Origin: a virus
Direction: 5' to 3' (one strand)
Virus record (IMG/VR): IMGVR_UViG_3300037346_000580
Location: 64,001-118,848 of that record
Length of the DNA: 54,848 bases
Part shown: positions 24,847 through 33,202 of the stretch, piece by piece
Layout: each line of letters opens with the position of its first letter
How positions within the stretch are numbered: position 1 is the stretch's first letter
Program-made: the position numbers and the translations under genes
Notes under the pieces: generated by a model
Seen by the model: the letters and a program-made list of their open reading frames with translations, nothing else
The model's database searches: none
What the model was told of the DNA's origin: nothing

Positions 24847-24963
24847 ATCAATATCTTTTAATTGTTTATATTTTTACATAATATTATAAAAAAGTTCCAA
24901 TTAGAAATAAAGTGACGATAATTTTACAGATATAAAAAAATATATACATATAAAAACAAAGTC

Positions 24964-25776
24964 ATGATTTTAAAAATTGGATCCAAAGGAGAGGATATTA
25001 AAAAACTCCAAGCAAAATTAGGTCTAGCTGCTGATGGTGATTTCGGTTCGGGTACAGAAAAAGCTGTAAAAGCATGGCAAGCTGCTAACGGATTAACAGC
25101 TGATGGTATAGTTGGCGATGAAACATGGAAAAAAATGTTTAGTGCAGATAACACATCTGTTTCAATTCATTCTAGCACATTCAAACTTGAGGCTTTAAGA
25201 GGTCACATTCCTGATTCTGTAATTGCACAAATTCCAACAACCGCAGAAAAATTCGGAATTACAAATACACTAAGACTTGCACATTTTTTAGCTCAGTGCG
25301 GACACGAATCTGGAGGATTTAAAGCAGTTAGTGAAAATCTTAATTATTCAGCTGACGGTCTTAAGAAAATCTTTGGTAAATATTTTCCAGGTGCTCTTAA
25401 TGAATCTTACGCAAGAAATCCTGAGAAAATTGCATCAAAAGTTTATGCATCAAGAATGGGTAACGGTAACGAAGCTTCAAAAGAAGGCTTCAAATTCAGA
25501 GGTAGAGGATATATTCAGCTAACAGGTAAATCTAATTACACAGAATTTGATAAAATGGTACCTGAGGACATTATTGCTAATCCAGATTTAGTTGCAACTA
25601 AATATCCTTTAGCCTCCGCAGCTTTCTTCTTTAACTCCAATAATCTTTGGGCTATTTGCGATCGGGGAGCAGACGATGCAACCGTTACTGCAGTAACAAA
25701 AAGAGTAAACGGGGGTACTATTGGACTGTCCGATAGATTGAAGCATTTTAAGAAGTACTATGCTCTTTTAAAATAA
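24964..25776 (+). CDS. Endolysin: peptidoglycan-binding domain plus GH19 lysozyme
   Basis: A 270-aa protein. Residues 1-60 form a PG_binding_1 domain (IGSKGEDIKKLQAKLGL, ADGIVGDETWKKMF). Residues about 75-270 form a glycoside hydrolase family 19 domain with catalytic Glu115 in FLAQCGHESGGF and the conserved FRGRGYIQLTGKSNY. It cuts the glycan strands of peptidoglycan at the end of infection. No signal peptide, so it needs a holin. It is an isolated plus-strand gene among leftward genes, with its own AT-rich promoter region and a downstream hairpin. Confidence 0.93.
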   Translation: MILKIGSKGEDIKKLQAKLGLAADGDFGSGTEKAVKAWQAANGLTADGIVGDETWKKMFSADNTSVSIHSSTFKLEALRGHIPDSVIAQIPTTAEKFGITNTLRLAHFLAQCGHESGGFKAVSENLNYSADGLKKIFGKYFPGALNESYARNPEKIASKVYASRMGNGNEASKEGFKFRGRGYIQLTGKSNYTEFDKMVPEDIIANPDLVATKYPLASAAFFFNSNNLWAICDRGADDATVTAVTKRVNGGTIGLSDRLKHFKKYYALLK

Positions 25777-25801
25777 ACCAAAAACAAGCATAACGTGGTT
25801 A

Positions 25802-25825
25802 AACTTGAGATTTTTAACTCAAGTT
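25802..25825 (+). terminator. Hairpin after the endolysin gene
   Basis: A perfect 8-bp stem (AACTTGAG / CTCAAGTT) with an 8-base AT loop begins 26 bases after the endolysin stop. There is only a weak T run, so termination may be partial and transcription may continue into the small gene at 25890. Confidence 0.5.
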
Positions 25826-25889
25826 CTTCCTCTAATATTACTAAAAATCCCACAGGAAATGGGAGCATCTAACAAATTAATTTAAAAAA

Positions 25890-26030
25890 ATGGCAAAGAC
25901 AAAATCATCATCGGAGAACAAATCAGTTTCGAAATCTTCTAAATCTTGTGATCGTCACTCAAAAAGTAACGAATCAAAAAATAAGAATTCTAAGAATTAC
26001 AAGAAAGCTTACAGAGGACAGGGAAGATAA
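25890..26030 (+). CDS. Small basic Ser/Lys/Asn-rich protein, 46 aa
   Basis: ATG at 25890 follows an A7 run and opens MAKTKSSSENKSVSKSSKSC, ending YRGQGR. It is highly basic and of low complexity, with a stop three bases before a strong terminator. Could be a nucleic-acid binding or virion protein; function unknown. Confidence 0.6.
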   Translation: MAKTKSSSENKSVSKSSKSCDRHSKSNESKNKNSKNYKKAYRGQGR

Positions 26031-26063
26031 AAAAAAGCCGAGCGTATATGCTCGGTTTTTTTT
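26031..26063. terminator. Bidirectional terminator
   Basis: AAAAAAGCCGAGC / GCTCGGTTTTTT stem with a small loop (GTATAT) between the convergent small basic gene and the thioredoxin gene. Runs of A and T on both sides allow function in both directions. Confidence 0.85.
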
Positions 26064-26070
26064 ATCATAA

Positions 26071-26355
26071 TTACTTTGTATGATTATCAATCTTAGCAAC
26101 CAAAACTGCTTTAGATTGAAGACCAGTAACTCTCTCGAGAACCTCACCGTCCTTCTCGAATACAATTGTAGGTATGCTTCTAATTGAATATTTTTCAGCT
26201 AATTCCTTATGGTCATCAACATTTATTTTTTCAACAAGGACACCAGATTTTTCACCATCCCCATATTCATCCATAAGATCTTTAATGATAGGAGCTAATG
26301 TTCTGCAGGGACCGCACCATTCGGCATAGAAATCCATTACTTTTAATTTTGACAT
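26071..26355 (-). CDS. trxA: Thioredoxin
   Basis: A 94-aa protein with the redox motif WCGPC at 13-17 and the cis-proline in SIRSIPTIV. It reduces disulphides and can supply electrons to ribonucleotide reductase. A little shorter than bacterial thioredoxin (about 105 aa), with a normal active site. Last gene of the leftward unit, just before the terminator. Confidence 0.93.
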   Translation of the reverse strand: MSKLKVMDFYAEWCGPCRTLAPIIKDLMDEYGDGEKSGVLVEKINVDDHKELAEKYSIRSIPTIVFEKDGEVLERVTGLQSKAVLVAKIDNHTK

Positions 26356-26359
26356 ATTT

Positions 26360-26872
26360 TTAATTTTTTAATTTTTTGTCTATCTCTTTTCCGATTAGAG
26401 TATAAACATATAAATCCAAATGAGGATTTTTAACAGACCCAATCGGGGGATCTATAATATAAGCCCCATAAGATCTAAAGATCTCATAGAAAGCTTTAAC
26501 ACTACTTTCTTTTATCCCTCTATTGTTACCCCATCCCCATGATCCCTGAACAACTATAAAATTAGCACATGGGTATGCTCTTCTTAGACTCGAAAAAAGA
26601 TTACCTATATCGGAATGTATATTGAAAGCATCATTGGTTCCAATATTTATTATAACATTCGCTACGTCAGAATCAGATTTTCTTACATCCAGCGAACATA
26701 TCAACCAATTTATACCAATCCCTGACTTCCATATAGAAAGCTTTGCATTTTCTGTATGTTTAGATATCAGTGGTGTACAGGAATCCCCAATTATCACATT
26801 CTTTTTTATACTGTCACAATCCTGTCCATAGATCAGGAATGGCAAGAGAAAAAAGAATATGTATTTTTTCAT
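26360..26872 (-). CDS. Secreted SGNH/GDSL-hydrolase-like protein
   Basis: 170 aa. Residues 1-17 are a signal peptide (MKKYIFFFLLPFLIYGQ) typical of Flavobacteriia. The mature part carries a GDS motif (VIIGDSC, S31) and INIGTNDA (N80), matching blocks I and III of SGNH hydrolases. The usual Asp three residues before the catalytic His is absent (SVKNPHLD, His151), so activity is uncertain. It would act in the periplasm or at the cell surface, possibly on acetylated glycans. Unusual cargo for a phage. Confidence 0.65.
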   Translation of the reverse strand: MKKYIFFFLLPFLIYGQDCDSIKKNVIIGDSCTPLISKHTENAKLSIWKSGIGINWLICSLDVRKSDSDVANVIINIGTNDAFNIHSDIGNLFSSLRRAYPCANFIVVQGSWGWGNNRGIKESSVKAFYEIFRSYGAYIIDPPIGSVKNPHLDLYVYTLIGKEIDKKLKN

Positions 26873-26875
26873 TCT

Positions 26876-27442
26876 CTATATATTATCTGTTAAAAATGAC
26901 ATTATTTTTTCCTTTATGCCGGACTGCTTAATACCTTCCCTCATTAATGGGGTTAATACAAAATTTTGAACCCCCCAGTCCTTTCGCATTGACATATCAA
27001 GATCATCAACAGCCACCCAGTGTGTTATTTCAGGGAAGTCTCTGACATATTGGTTTATCTCGAACGATCTTTCCTGTTCGTACATCAAGCTTCTATTCCA
27101 CACAAAATTTTCAGGTCTTTCACAGCCGATAAAACTTCTAGTAACAGCTATTGGTCTTTTAACTATTCCCTGGGATTCGTAATAGTCACCAAGCTCATTC
27201 AGTGTTGCATGTTTTTTCCAATCTGAACTAACCACGATCTCAGCTCCGGTTTCGTCCAATATAGAATTTAGAACTCTAATAGCCTTGGTGTCAAAATTAT
27301 CAAATCTATGAAAAACGTCAACAGTACTCCATGAATTTGCATCGGGATGTAATTTTCTATACTCCTCGTATTTTCTTGTTCTCCCTCCCCAGTTATTAGA
27401 AAGACAAATTACGCCATCGTTATCTAAAAAAATTATCTTCAT
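26876..27442 (-). CDS. HAD-family phosphatase of the RNA-repair type
   Basis: A 188-aa protein with the HAD motifs: IFLDNDGVI (nucleophile D6 in motif I), IVVSSDWK near 70-76 and THWVAVDDLD near 150-157. The short cap and VSSDW motif resemble the HAD domains of multi-enzyme RNA repair proteins. It could remove a 3' phosphate before ligation by the Rnl1-type ligase, or act on nucleotides. Four bases separate it from the SGNH gene. Confidence 0.78.
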   Translation of the reverse strand: MKIIFLDNDGVICLSNNWGGRTRKYEEYRKLHPDANSWSTVDVFHRFDNFDTKAIRVLNSILDETGAEIVVSSDWKKHATLNELGDYYESQGIVKRPIAVTRSFIGCERPENFVWNRSLMYEQERSFEINQYVRDFPEITHWVAVDDLDMSMRKDWGVQNFVLTPLMREGIKQSGIKEKIMSFLTDNI

Positions 27443-27443
27443 T

Positions 27444-27782
27444 TTATTTACCTCTAGTTATCCGGCCAACAAGATCCTTGTTATCCTTTCTAAGTTTATT
27501 TAATTCTTTTTCAATTTTATTCCTACTTTCCATCTCAGATTTCATAGAGACATATTGATCATATTCTTTTCTCTGTTCTTCAGTTAATGGAATTTGTTTT
27601 TCTTTCTTTAGTAATTCCTTCTCAAGCATAGTGACTTTATCCTCAAGCTCATGAATATATGCATTATTCTGTCCCCTCTCTATAAGCATAGCTTTCAGCT
27701 TATTCAGAGCCCACATAACAGCTTCATTCTCGGAATATGTTCTTCTTAATTTAATAAGTACAGTACTATCATATTTTTTCAT
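27444..27782 (-). CDS. Coiled-coil protein, 112 aa
   Basis: Begins MKKYDSTVLIKLRRTYSENE and is almost entirely charged helix (ELEDKVTMLEKELLKKEKQI, KIEKELNKLRKDNKDLVGRI). It is tightly packed between the AAA ATPase and HAD genes. Could be a structural partner of either. Family not recognised. Confidence 0.72.
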   Translation of the reverse strand: MKKYDSTVLIKLRRTYSENEAVMWALNKLKAMLIERGQNNAYIHELEDKVTMLEKELLKKEKQIPLTEEQRKEYDQYVSMKSEMESRNKIEKELNKLRKDNKDLVGRITRGK

Positions 27783-27786
27783 AAGA

Positions 27787-28797
27787 TTAATCTGGGCTTG
27801 ATGTTGTACTAAATCCTACTCCTTTTTGGTTTTTGCTTCTTGGTGTCTTCTTAAGATCTCTTAGATGTTTAAGAGCATCTTCATATTTATTATCCAATAG
27901 GAATACTGATATGAATAATTCTTTCAGATGAGAAATAGACATCCCGTCTGTGTCCTTAACCCACACGCTAAAGTCAATTTTGGCTTCGCTGCCGAGTTTA
28001 TTTTTTAAATAAGACATTCTTACTTCCGGAGACGGAGGAGCTATATAATACCTTCTATCAAAGCGAGAAGGACGGTTAGTGATTCTCTCCGCTAACTTTT
28101 CTGGGTAGTTAGTGGTTGCTATATAAACAACATTCTCAATTTGCTTAATTCCATCAAGCATATTTAGAAGCTGCGATGTAACATAACTACCTTCAGCAGC
28201 TATACCATCTATATCTTCTATGATAACTATAATTGGTCTCTCCGGTTCAATTTGTCTCAATTTTCCAATAACCTCCAGATAACCTCTAACTGTATCCTCG
28301 TCCTTAACATTTATTACTATACCTGACAGATCCCTAATTATATGCTTCATACAAAGTTGAAGAATACCAGATTTACCGCATCCAGGATCTCCATATAATA
28401 GGATTCCTCTTTTGTGCATAAGCTTATATTTGGCATACTCATCCTTTTTAGTCCAGAAACTCTTAAGATCCGTTAGAATTAACTCTATCTCCTTGGTAGG
28501 TAATTCATAAAGCTCGTCAGTGTTAACATCCTGCTTCATAAGACTCCATTCACTAGCTCTATTATTAAAATGTGGTTCATAAAGACCTGGAAATAGAACC
28601 TTCTGGGTTTTTTGAGCTGCTATATAACTACCATCGCCAACTATATTCCACTGGGTAAAATCATTTTTTCTTTTAGTTTCTTCTTCGTCTTCTGGAAGAT
28701 CTGATATAGATCCTGACTGGTGATATTCATTCATAGTATAGGTTTTAAATTTCTTAAGTGTTCGTCTTATTTCCTCAGATCTTTCTCTCTTCGACAT
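27787..28797 (-). CDS. AAA ATPase (Cdc48/FtsH/Bcs1-like)
   Basis: A 336-aa protein with a single AAA module: Walker A GDPGCGKS at 136-143, Walker B VIIEDIDG near 191-198, sensor ATTN at 227-230 and the second region of homology RPSRFDRRY at 242-250 with arginine fingers. The N-terminal 100 residues are a specific recognition domain. It would form a ring that remodels a protein. No protease domain is attached. The vWA protein at 23166 is a possible partner by analogy. Confidence 0.85.
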   Translation of the reverse strand: MSKRERSEEIRRTLKKFKTYTMNEYHQSGSISDLPEDEEETKRKNDFTQWNIVGDGSYIAAQKTQKVLFPGLYEPHFNNRASEWSLMKQDVNTDELYELPTKEIELILTDLKSFWTKKDEYAKYKLMHKRGILLYGDPGCGKSGILQLCMKHIIRDLSGIVINVKDEDTVRGYLEVIGKLRQIEPERPIIVIIEDIDGIAAEGSYVTSQLLNMLDGIKQIENVVYIATTNYPEKLAERITNRPSRFDRRYYIAPPSPEVRMSYLKNKLGSEAKIDFSVWVKDTDGMSISHLKELFISVFLLDNKYEDALKHLRDLKKTPRSKNQKGVGFSTTSSPD

Positions 28798-28990
28798 TCT
28801 TGATTTTTTTTAATTTCTCATATGTATCAATGACCTTCCATCTCTGATATCTAGGTTTTATATAAATATCTTTACTGTTGATCTCACTAATTGTTCCATA
28901 AAAAGGTCCAATTTTTCAACCAATTATAAAACCAATGGTGTTACTTATGATTTCTATCTTTTCTCCTGTTTTATATTTTGTGTATGTCAT
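28775..28990 (-). pseudogene. Small protein, about 71 aa, interrupted by an in-frame TGA
   Basis: ATG at 28990 (TAATG overlap with the upstream gene) opens MTYTKYKTGEKIEIISNTIG and stops at TGA 28916-28918 after 24 codons. The same frame then reads KIGPFYGTISEINSKDIYIK and continues to a TGA at 28775, overlapping the AAA ATPase start. Both parts together look like one small SH3-like beta-barrel. A Trp codon (TGG) in place of the internal TGA would restore it. Confidence 0.55.
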
Positions 28991-29538
28991 TACGTGTGCA
29001 TTTTTTTACCAACAAGCTGACATAAAAATTCAGATACCAAATCCATTTCTGGATTTCTCCATGCATGATTTAGATAATCAACTGGACTTCTATAGTGATA
29101 TCCGTTTCTCATTATATGTTCCTTACACGCTTTAGCAGTAAAGAAACAATTTGAATATTCAGGTTCCTCACTAACGCTACATGCTTTGAGCTCTGTGAAA
29201 TCCTCAATAAAATCGCTGATATCATAGTCTCTGTTCTTCCATTCTATTGTTGAATAGGGATCTTTCCATATTTTAATAAGATCATCGTCGGATGGCCGAT
29301 CAACTCCCATGTCATCCAAATATGATATAAAATCCTTTGCAGATTCAATCTCAAGCGAATTACTACAATCAATCCATATTTGATCATGCCCATTCAGCCC
29401 CCAATCATAAACTCTTTTATCGGATCTAACCTGGAACATATGTGGCATTCTTGTTCCTCTTGGATCCTGTGTTGTCATTTCAGTAGCAAGCTCAATAAGC
29501 TTATCGTACATTTCATCGGATAATTCTATTGTTTTCAT
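28990..29538 (-). CDS. Conserved hypothetical protein, 182 aa
   Basis: The start is taken at ATG 29538 (MKTIELSDEMYDKLIELATE), which gives a TAATG overlap with the glycosylase gene; a longer frame begins eight codons upstream. TTQDPRGTRMPHMFQVRS is a segment I recognise from uncharacterised phage and bacterial proteins. Soluble, acidic, mixed alpha/beta. Function unknown. Confidence 0.72.
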   Translation of the reverse strand: MKTIELSDEMYDKLIELATEMTTQDPRGTRMPHMFQVRSDKRVYDWGLNGHDQIWIDCSNSLEIESAKDFISYLDDMGVDRPSDDDLIKIWKDPYSTIEWKNRDYDISDFIEDFTELKACSVSEEPEYSNCFFTAKACKEHIMRNGYHYRSPVDYLNHAWRNPEMDLVSEFLCQLVGKKMHT

Positions 29539-30356
29539 TATTTTTGTATTTGTGGTACCCAATGGGTCATTCTTTTATCCTTTGTTGTTTCTCTAATGAC
29601 GGTAAATCCATTTTCACATGTTTCTCTACCATACACTCTAAAATAAAATGCGAAATTGCCAACATCCCCATCAATATACTTATATGTGCTGATTGTGGCA
29701 CCTCTTCTGGCATATGAACTTCCAACAACATCCAGTGTTGCTTTATTTAATGCAGAAAACTCAGGATCTCTCAACGAGCCAACCAGCCTATGTGGGGAAA
29801 TCCCGGCTATATAGAGAACCTCAGCTTTTATATAATTTCCAATACCACCGATTAAAGATTGATTCATCAGAACCTCGGGTAGTGTCCGGTTTGGATATTT
29901 CATTAAACGTTCCTTAAATAGAACATCCGATATCTTGTCGCTTAGATGATTTGGCCCGATTGTTCTTTTCTTTTTATTTGTTTCCGCCAAGCTATCAGTA
30001 AATTTAAGTGTACCGAAATTGCGGATATCTGTGAAAAAAACGGAGGCTAATGTGGTTCTAAATTCTATATGACTATGTTTAATTTTGTCATTTCTCCATC
30101 CGCCAGACATACCTAAGGTGTTCCATGCCCACCATTTTCTTCCACTCATACCAGAGAATTCAAAAATTATAAGCTTACCTTGAAACGAAATGTCATCTAT
30201 TTTTGCTGGTAGATCATTTCTGAAGTTTTCCAATCCAACCGGATCACCATGCTTTGCATAGCGTCCGGAATGTATAATAACATCCTCTAATATTTCCTTG
30301 TCTATTGCTTGTTTAAGGGAATAAACTGTTCGTGCTACTTCAGGTAATTCTGGCAT
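29538..30356 (-). CDS. Fpg/Nei-type DNA glycosylase with a degenerate zinc finger
   Basis: A 272-aa protein, the usual Fpg length. It starts MPELPEVARTV, so Pro2 and Glu3 give the catalytic N-terminus after Met removal. The conserved lysine lies in FQGKLIIFEF, and the helix-two-turn-helix at about 164-184 has MNQSLIGGIGNYIKAEVLY. The C-terminal finger has only one cysteine (GRETCENGF...HWVPQIQK) where Fpg has four, so it resembles a zincless finger. It removes oxidised bases from DNA and nicks the site. Confidence 0.88.
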   Translation of the reverse strand: MPELPEVARTVYSLKQAIDKEILEDVIIHSGRYAKHGDPVGLENFRNDLPAKIDDISFQGKLIIFEFSGMSGRKWWAWNTLGMSGGWRNDKIKHSHIEFRTTLASVFFTDIRNFGTLKFTDSLAETNKKKRTIGPNHLSDKISDVLFKERLMKYPNRTLPEVLMNQSLIGGIGNYIKAEVLYIAGISPHRLVGSLRDPEFSALNKATLDVVGSSYARRGATISTYKYIDGDVGNFAFYFRVYGRETCENGFTVIRETTKDKRMTHWVPQIQK

Positions 30357-30359
30357 ATC

Positions 30360-30731
30360 TTATTTTTTTACATAATTAGTTTCTAAATATTCCCAGGTCG
30401 ATTGAACTGAATAACAAATAGGTTCGCCGTTTTCGTCACTAGTTTCCCATCTTGGATCCCCTTCCTCCTTTATTTTTTTCATGACACCATCAACGTTTTC
30501 ATATGTTGCCGATTTGCTCCAATCCTTCTCCCCGAAATCTGCTTCAAAACAGAACCAATCAAACCATCCAGCTCCTTCTTCCCCATATACCTCCCTTATG
30601 AGAAGGCTTATTATAGTTTCCAGATCGTCGCAGAAATTAGCAAGATCTATATCAATTGCAAAAGCCTTGCTGTTTTTTTCACCATGACTCCTCATTCTTT
30701 TGATTATCTCCTCAAACTTAGAATACTCCAT
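30360..30731 (-). CDS. Hypothetical protein, 123 aa
   Basis: Begins MEYSKFEEIIKRMRSHGEKN. Acidic with a tryptophan-rich centre (GAGWFDWFCFEADFGEKDWS). It sits between neighbours with gaps of 3 and 0 bases. Family not recognised. Confidence 0.72.
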   Translation of the reverse strand: MEYSKFEEIIKRMRSHGEKNSKAFAIDIDLANFCDDLETIISLLIREVYGEEGAGWFDWFCFEADFGEKDWSKSATYENVDGVMKKIKEEGDPRWETSDENGEPICYSVQSTWEYLETNYVKK

Positions 30732-31763
30732 TTATTTTACTTTTATTAATTTAGAATATATGACATTACCGTTGCAAGGAAAGTCATAATAGTGTTCAAT
30801 CTCCCAAGTTCCGGGTTCAACCTTCAGTGTAACAACATCAATATAATCATTCTTGAGTGCTTCCAAGTCTTCACCATAGGAATCGAGTACAAATTTATCA
30901 GCACATTGCCATCTCCAAACGCTCATTGAAACGTTACCATTCAATATAAATCCATCAGATACAAATTTTTTTTCTAAATTTTCTGAATCCTCAAGATCCT
31001 TATAAAACATCTTTTTCTCCTTTTCAGTCATTTCATCAAACCTTTCCGGATGATCCTCGTAGTATTTGGCATTATCCCGGGCAGCTGGATAGGTATTACA
31101 AACGTAAATTTCGTCCTTTCCATTACTACAGATATCAGCACTCATATTTCCCATCTGACCGAAACCAACATTTCTTGTTGCTAAATTCTGCATAAGAGCA
31201 TCTCTACCTAAAATTGAATTTATACCAGGCTTACCCCATTCGTTATTAGGGTCACAATATAATTCCTTGGTTCTGAATAAGTTAGAAAAAACTAATTCTC
31301 CGGTTGGAACCTCTATTCTAGAAACCATCTTGGATCTTTCCCTGAGATTCCCGCAAGCACATGGCTTTACATCAGAAATCAGAAATTTTCTTCCTTCCCC
31401 ACTCTTCTCTGATACTATCGAATAAAAATGTTCGTAATCAGAATAAGCGATTGTTTTCTCGTCAATAAGAACAACCCGCAGATTTTCATCACAATCGAAA
31501 CAATACCCATCAATTCTTAATAGATCATCTCCAAACTCAAGATCATCATTAAGATCACTTGTATACCAATTAAGCATTCCTTGATGTTGATTCTCTCTTG
31601 TTTCTGGTTCATTGTCCTTTATCTTTTGTGTGTACTCTTTAATTCTATCGCGCAGATGTCCAACCTCTCTCTCGAGTTTATCTATAAGTGGATTTGTATA
31701 ATGGGATCCCATTATTGTTATACCTCCTTCCTTGAGTCCATCTATTACATGTTGTAATTTCAT
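30732..31763 (-). CDS. Hypothetical protein, 343 aa, with cysteine pairs
   Basis: The start is taken at ATG 31763 (MKLQHVIDGLKEGGITIMGS), one base after the upstream stop. A helical segment at 30-55 precedes a domain with CFDCDENL and CACGNLRERS, which could bind zinc, and a strand-rich C-terminus. No family recognised; possibly a structural or nucleic-acid binding protein. Confidence 0.72.
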   Translation of the reverse strand: MKLQHVIDGLKEGGITIMGSHYTNPLIDKLEREVGHLRDRIKEYTQKIKDNEPETRENQHQGMLNWYTSDLNDDLEFGDDLLRIDGYCFDCDENLRVVLIDEKTIAYSDYEHFYSIVSEKSGEGRKFLISDVKPCACGNLRERSKMVSRIEVPTGELVFSNLFRTKELYCDPNNEWGKPGINSILGRDALMQNLATRNVGFGQMGNMSADICSNGKDEIYVCNTYPAARDNAKYYEDHPERFDEMTEKEKKMFYKDLEDSENLEKKFVSDGFILNGNVSMSVWRWQCADKFVLDSYGEDLEALKNDYIDVVTLKVEPGTWEIEHYYDFPCNGNVIYSKLIKVK

Positions 31764-31764
31764 A

Positions 31765-32132
31765 TTATTTGGTTTTACAGTATTCACTTAGATCCTTCCA
31801 TGTTGGTGTTTCTCCAGGATTTACAAACATCTCCCAGCCATTCTCATACACGTGTCTCTGATTACTAAGCCAATTTTCGTCACTATAGTCAATGTATCTC
31901 AATTCAGTATTTCCGTCCCCGCTCTGGTGCAAATATGCGCTGTCAAATTTTGCTCCGTCAGTTATGAAATGATCACAACTGGATGACCCAGAAAGCCAGG
32001 GTTCCTCGTCCATAACCTCGACATATTTCTTTTTTGCATTAAACCAATCCTTCACAAAATCACCAGAGTCGAATATAAACTCTCCCTTATTGGTATGTAG
32101 ATACCAAAATTAACTCCAGTGTATGTTCCCAT
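31765..32132 (-). pseudogene. Hypothetical protein, about 122 aa, with a frameshift near its start
   Basis: ATG at 32132 lies 16 bases after the 32149 promoter box and opens MGTYTGVNFGIYIP, which ends after 26 codons. The downstream frame, open from a TAA just upstream, reads FWYLHTNKGEFIFDSGDFVK and continues to 31765. Adding one T to the T4 run at 32106-32109 gives MGTYTGVNFWYLHTNKGEF. Without it, only a GTG at 32055 could start the 96-aa remainder. Function unknown. Confidence 0.65.
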
Positions 32133-32148
32133 CGATTATTATTTTATG

Positions 32149-32190
32149 CAAATATAATAAAAAGTATCGGAAATAAAAAATAAATATATA
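32149..32190 (-). promoter_or_regulatory. Promoter, CCG-N11-TAnnTTTG type (site E)
   Basis: Minus strand TTTATTTTTTATTTCCG, eleven bases, TATATTTGCA (box 32149-32156). It starts the long leftward unit and is divergent from the plus-strand gene at 32208. Confidence 0.72.
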
Positions 32191-32207
32191 AATAAAATTA
32201 AAAGATA

Positions 32208-32423
32208 ATGAAACCAAGTCAAGAATATTTAGACATGATCTCTAAAAGACTGGAGGCTATGAATCCAGGTTTGGTAGGTGGGGTTAATATAGGTGGCGAA
32301 TGTATGGAGCCATTCAAAATGCCGAGTTTTATAGACCAGGTCGGGTTAACCGCCATGGAATATCTAAAAAGCAAAAATGAAATAGCTACCGAGCCGGATC
32401 CTTTGTTTCCTAATAGAAATTAA
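32208..32423 (+). CDS. Hypothetical protein, 71 aa
   Basis: Isolated plus-strand gene beginning MKPSQEYLDMISKRLEAMNP, with a glycine-rich centre (GLVGGVNIGGECMEP). Upstream, ATATATAAATAAAA contains TATAAATA, the T4 late promoter consensus, about 20 bases before the ATG. The 3' end overlaps the convergent small membrane gene by four bases. Function unknown; possibly a late gene. Confidence 0.65.
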   Translation: MKPSQEYLDMISKRLEAMNPGLVGGVNIGGECMEPFKMPSFIDQVGLTAMEYLKSKNEIATEPDPLFPNRN

Positions 32424-32548
32424 AATATAAGATTATACAGCCAGACAAATATGTTATATGCTATAGTAAAAATAACAGCCCATGCTATAATAGCAGACCA
32501 GTTTAAGCATCTCATATTTTTTTTCCGACATTCAAATTTCTTTTTCAT
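32420..32548 (-). CDS. Small membrane protein, 42 aa
   Basis: ATG at 32548 opens MKKKFECRKKNMRCLNWSAI. A basic N-terminus is followed by one transmembrane helix (SAIIAWAVIFTIAYNIFVWL). Four bases after it begins lies the end of the upstream gene. Function unknown; small phage membrane proteins of this kind include lysis and superinfection factors. Confidence 0.6.
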   Translation of the reverse strand: MKKKFECRKKNMRCLNWSAIIAWAVIFTIAYNIFVWLYNLIF

Positions 32549-32551
32549 TGT

Positions 32552-32851
32552 TTAATCAGTTACGTATTTCAAATCATATTTCTTAGCTGCAGCTTTAAAA
32601 TGGTGAGTAATAAAATCATCTATTGATTTCCAATCTTCCATTTCACTTGCTTTCTCCCACCAAAGACCTCTTATTTCATTAAGATCTTCAATGGCTCTTG
32701 AAAATTCTAAAACTTCAGTTGTTGATTGTTTAGCTCTGTTTAAAACTTCAATTGTATAGTTCCAGAGGTAAATAGAAGCACTAAGATCCTCATCCATTGC
32801 TTCACATTCTATTAATGTTTGACCTTTAGGGTTTCTTAAAAAGTGTATCAT
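32552..32851 (-). CDS. Hypothetical protein, 99 aa
   Basis: Begins MIHFLRNPKGQTLIECEAMD. Helical and acidic, with RGLWWEKASEMEDWKSIDDF. No family recognised. Confidence 0.7.
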   Translation of the reverse strand: MIHFLRNPKGQTLIECEAMDEDLSASIYLWNYTIEVLNRAKQSTTEVLEFSRAIEDLNEIRGLWWEKASEMEDWKSIDDFITHHFKAAAKKYDLKYVTD

Positions 32852-32863
32852 TTCTTAATTTGG

Positions 32864-33202
32864 TTATTTTTTTATTATTGCCCATTCAACATTTTTTCTC
32901 ATCCATTTTTCTGCATCCATATCAATTTGTTCTTCATCGGTATAAACTGGAGAAATGTCAAAGTAATGAAGCATACCATTCGGTAGAGACATTGGCTTTA
33001 CCTCAACAAGATCCAGCCCAACAGTTTTTGGAAAAACCCTCAGTAACGGGAGGAATAGGTTGGAAGCATTATCAGTTTTATTATACAGATCAGAAACTAA
33101 TGTTCTATCCGCTATTTCAGAGATATGCTCCCAATGTCCCATTAGTTCATTGATACATTTTTCCTTATCTGCGATATTATTTGGATTCTTTCTTTTCCCC
33201 AT
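32864..33202 (-). CDS. Protein resembling the N-terminal part of a T4-like major capsid protein, 112 aa
   Basis: Begins MGKRKNPNNIADKEKCINEL. The segment RVFPKTVGLDLVEVKPMSLP followed by NGMLHYFD resembles the conserved N-terminal block of gp23-type capsid proteins (hydrophobic-P...D-L-hydrophobic-x-V-x-P-M-x-x-P-x-G). The protein ends about 35 residues later, far short of a capsid protein. It may be a paralogous fragment or a small head protein. The resemblance is by eye. Confidence 0.5.
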   Translation of the reverse strand: MGKRKNPNNIADKEKCINELMGHWEHISEIADRTLVSDLYNKTDNASNLFLPLLRVFPKTVGLDLVEVKPMSLPNGMLHYFDISPVYTDEEQIDMDAEKWMRKNVEWAIIKK

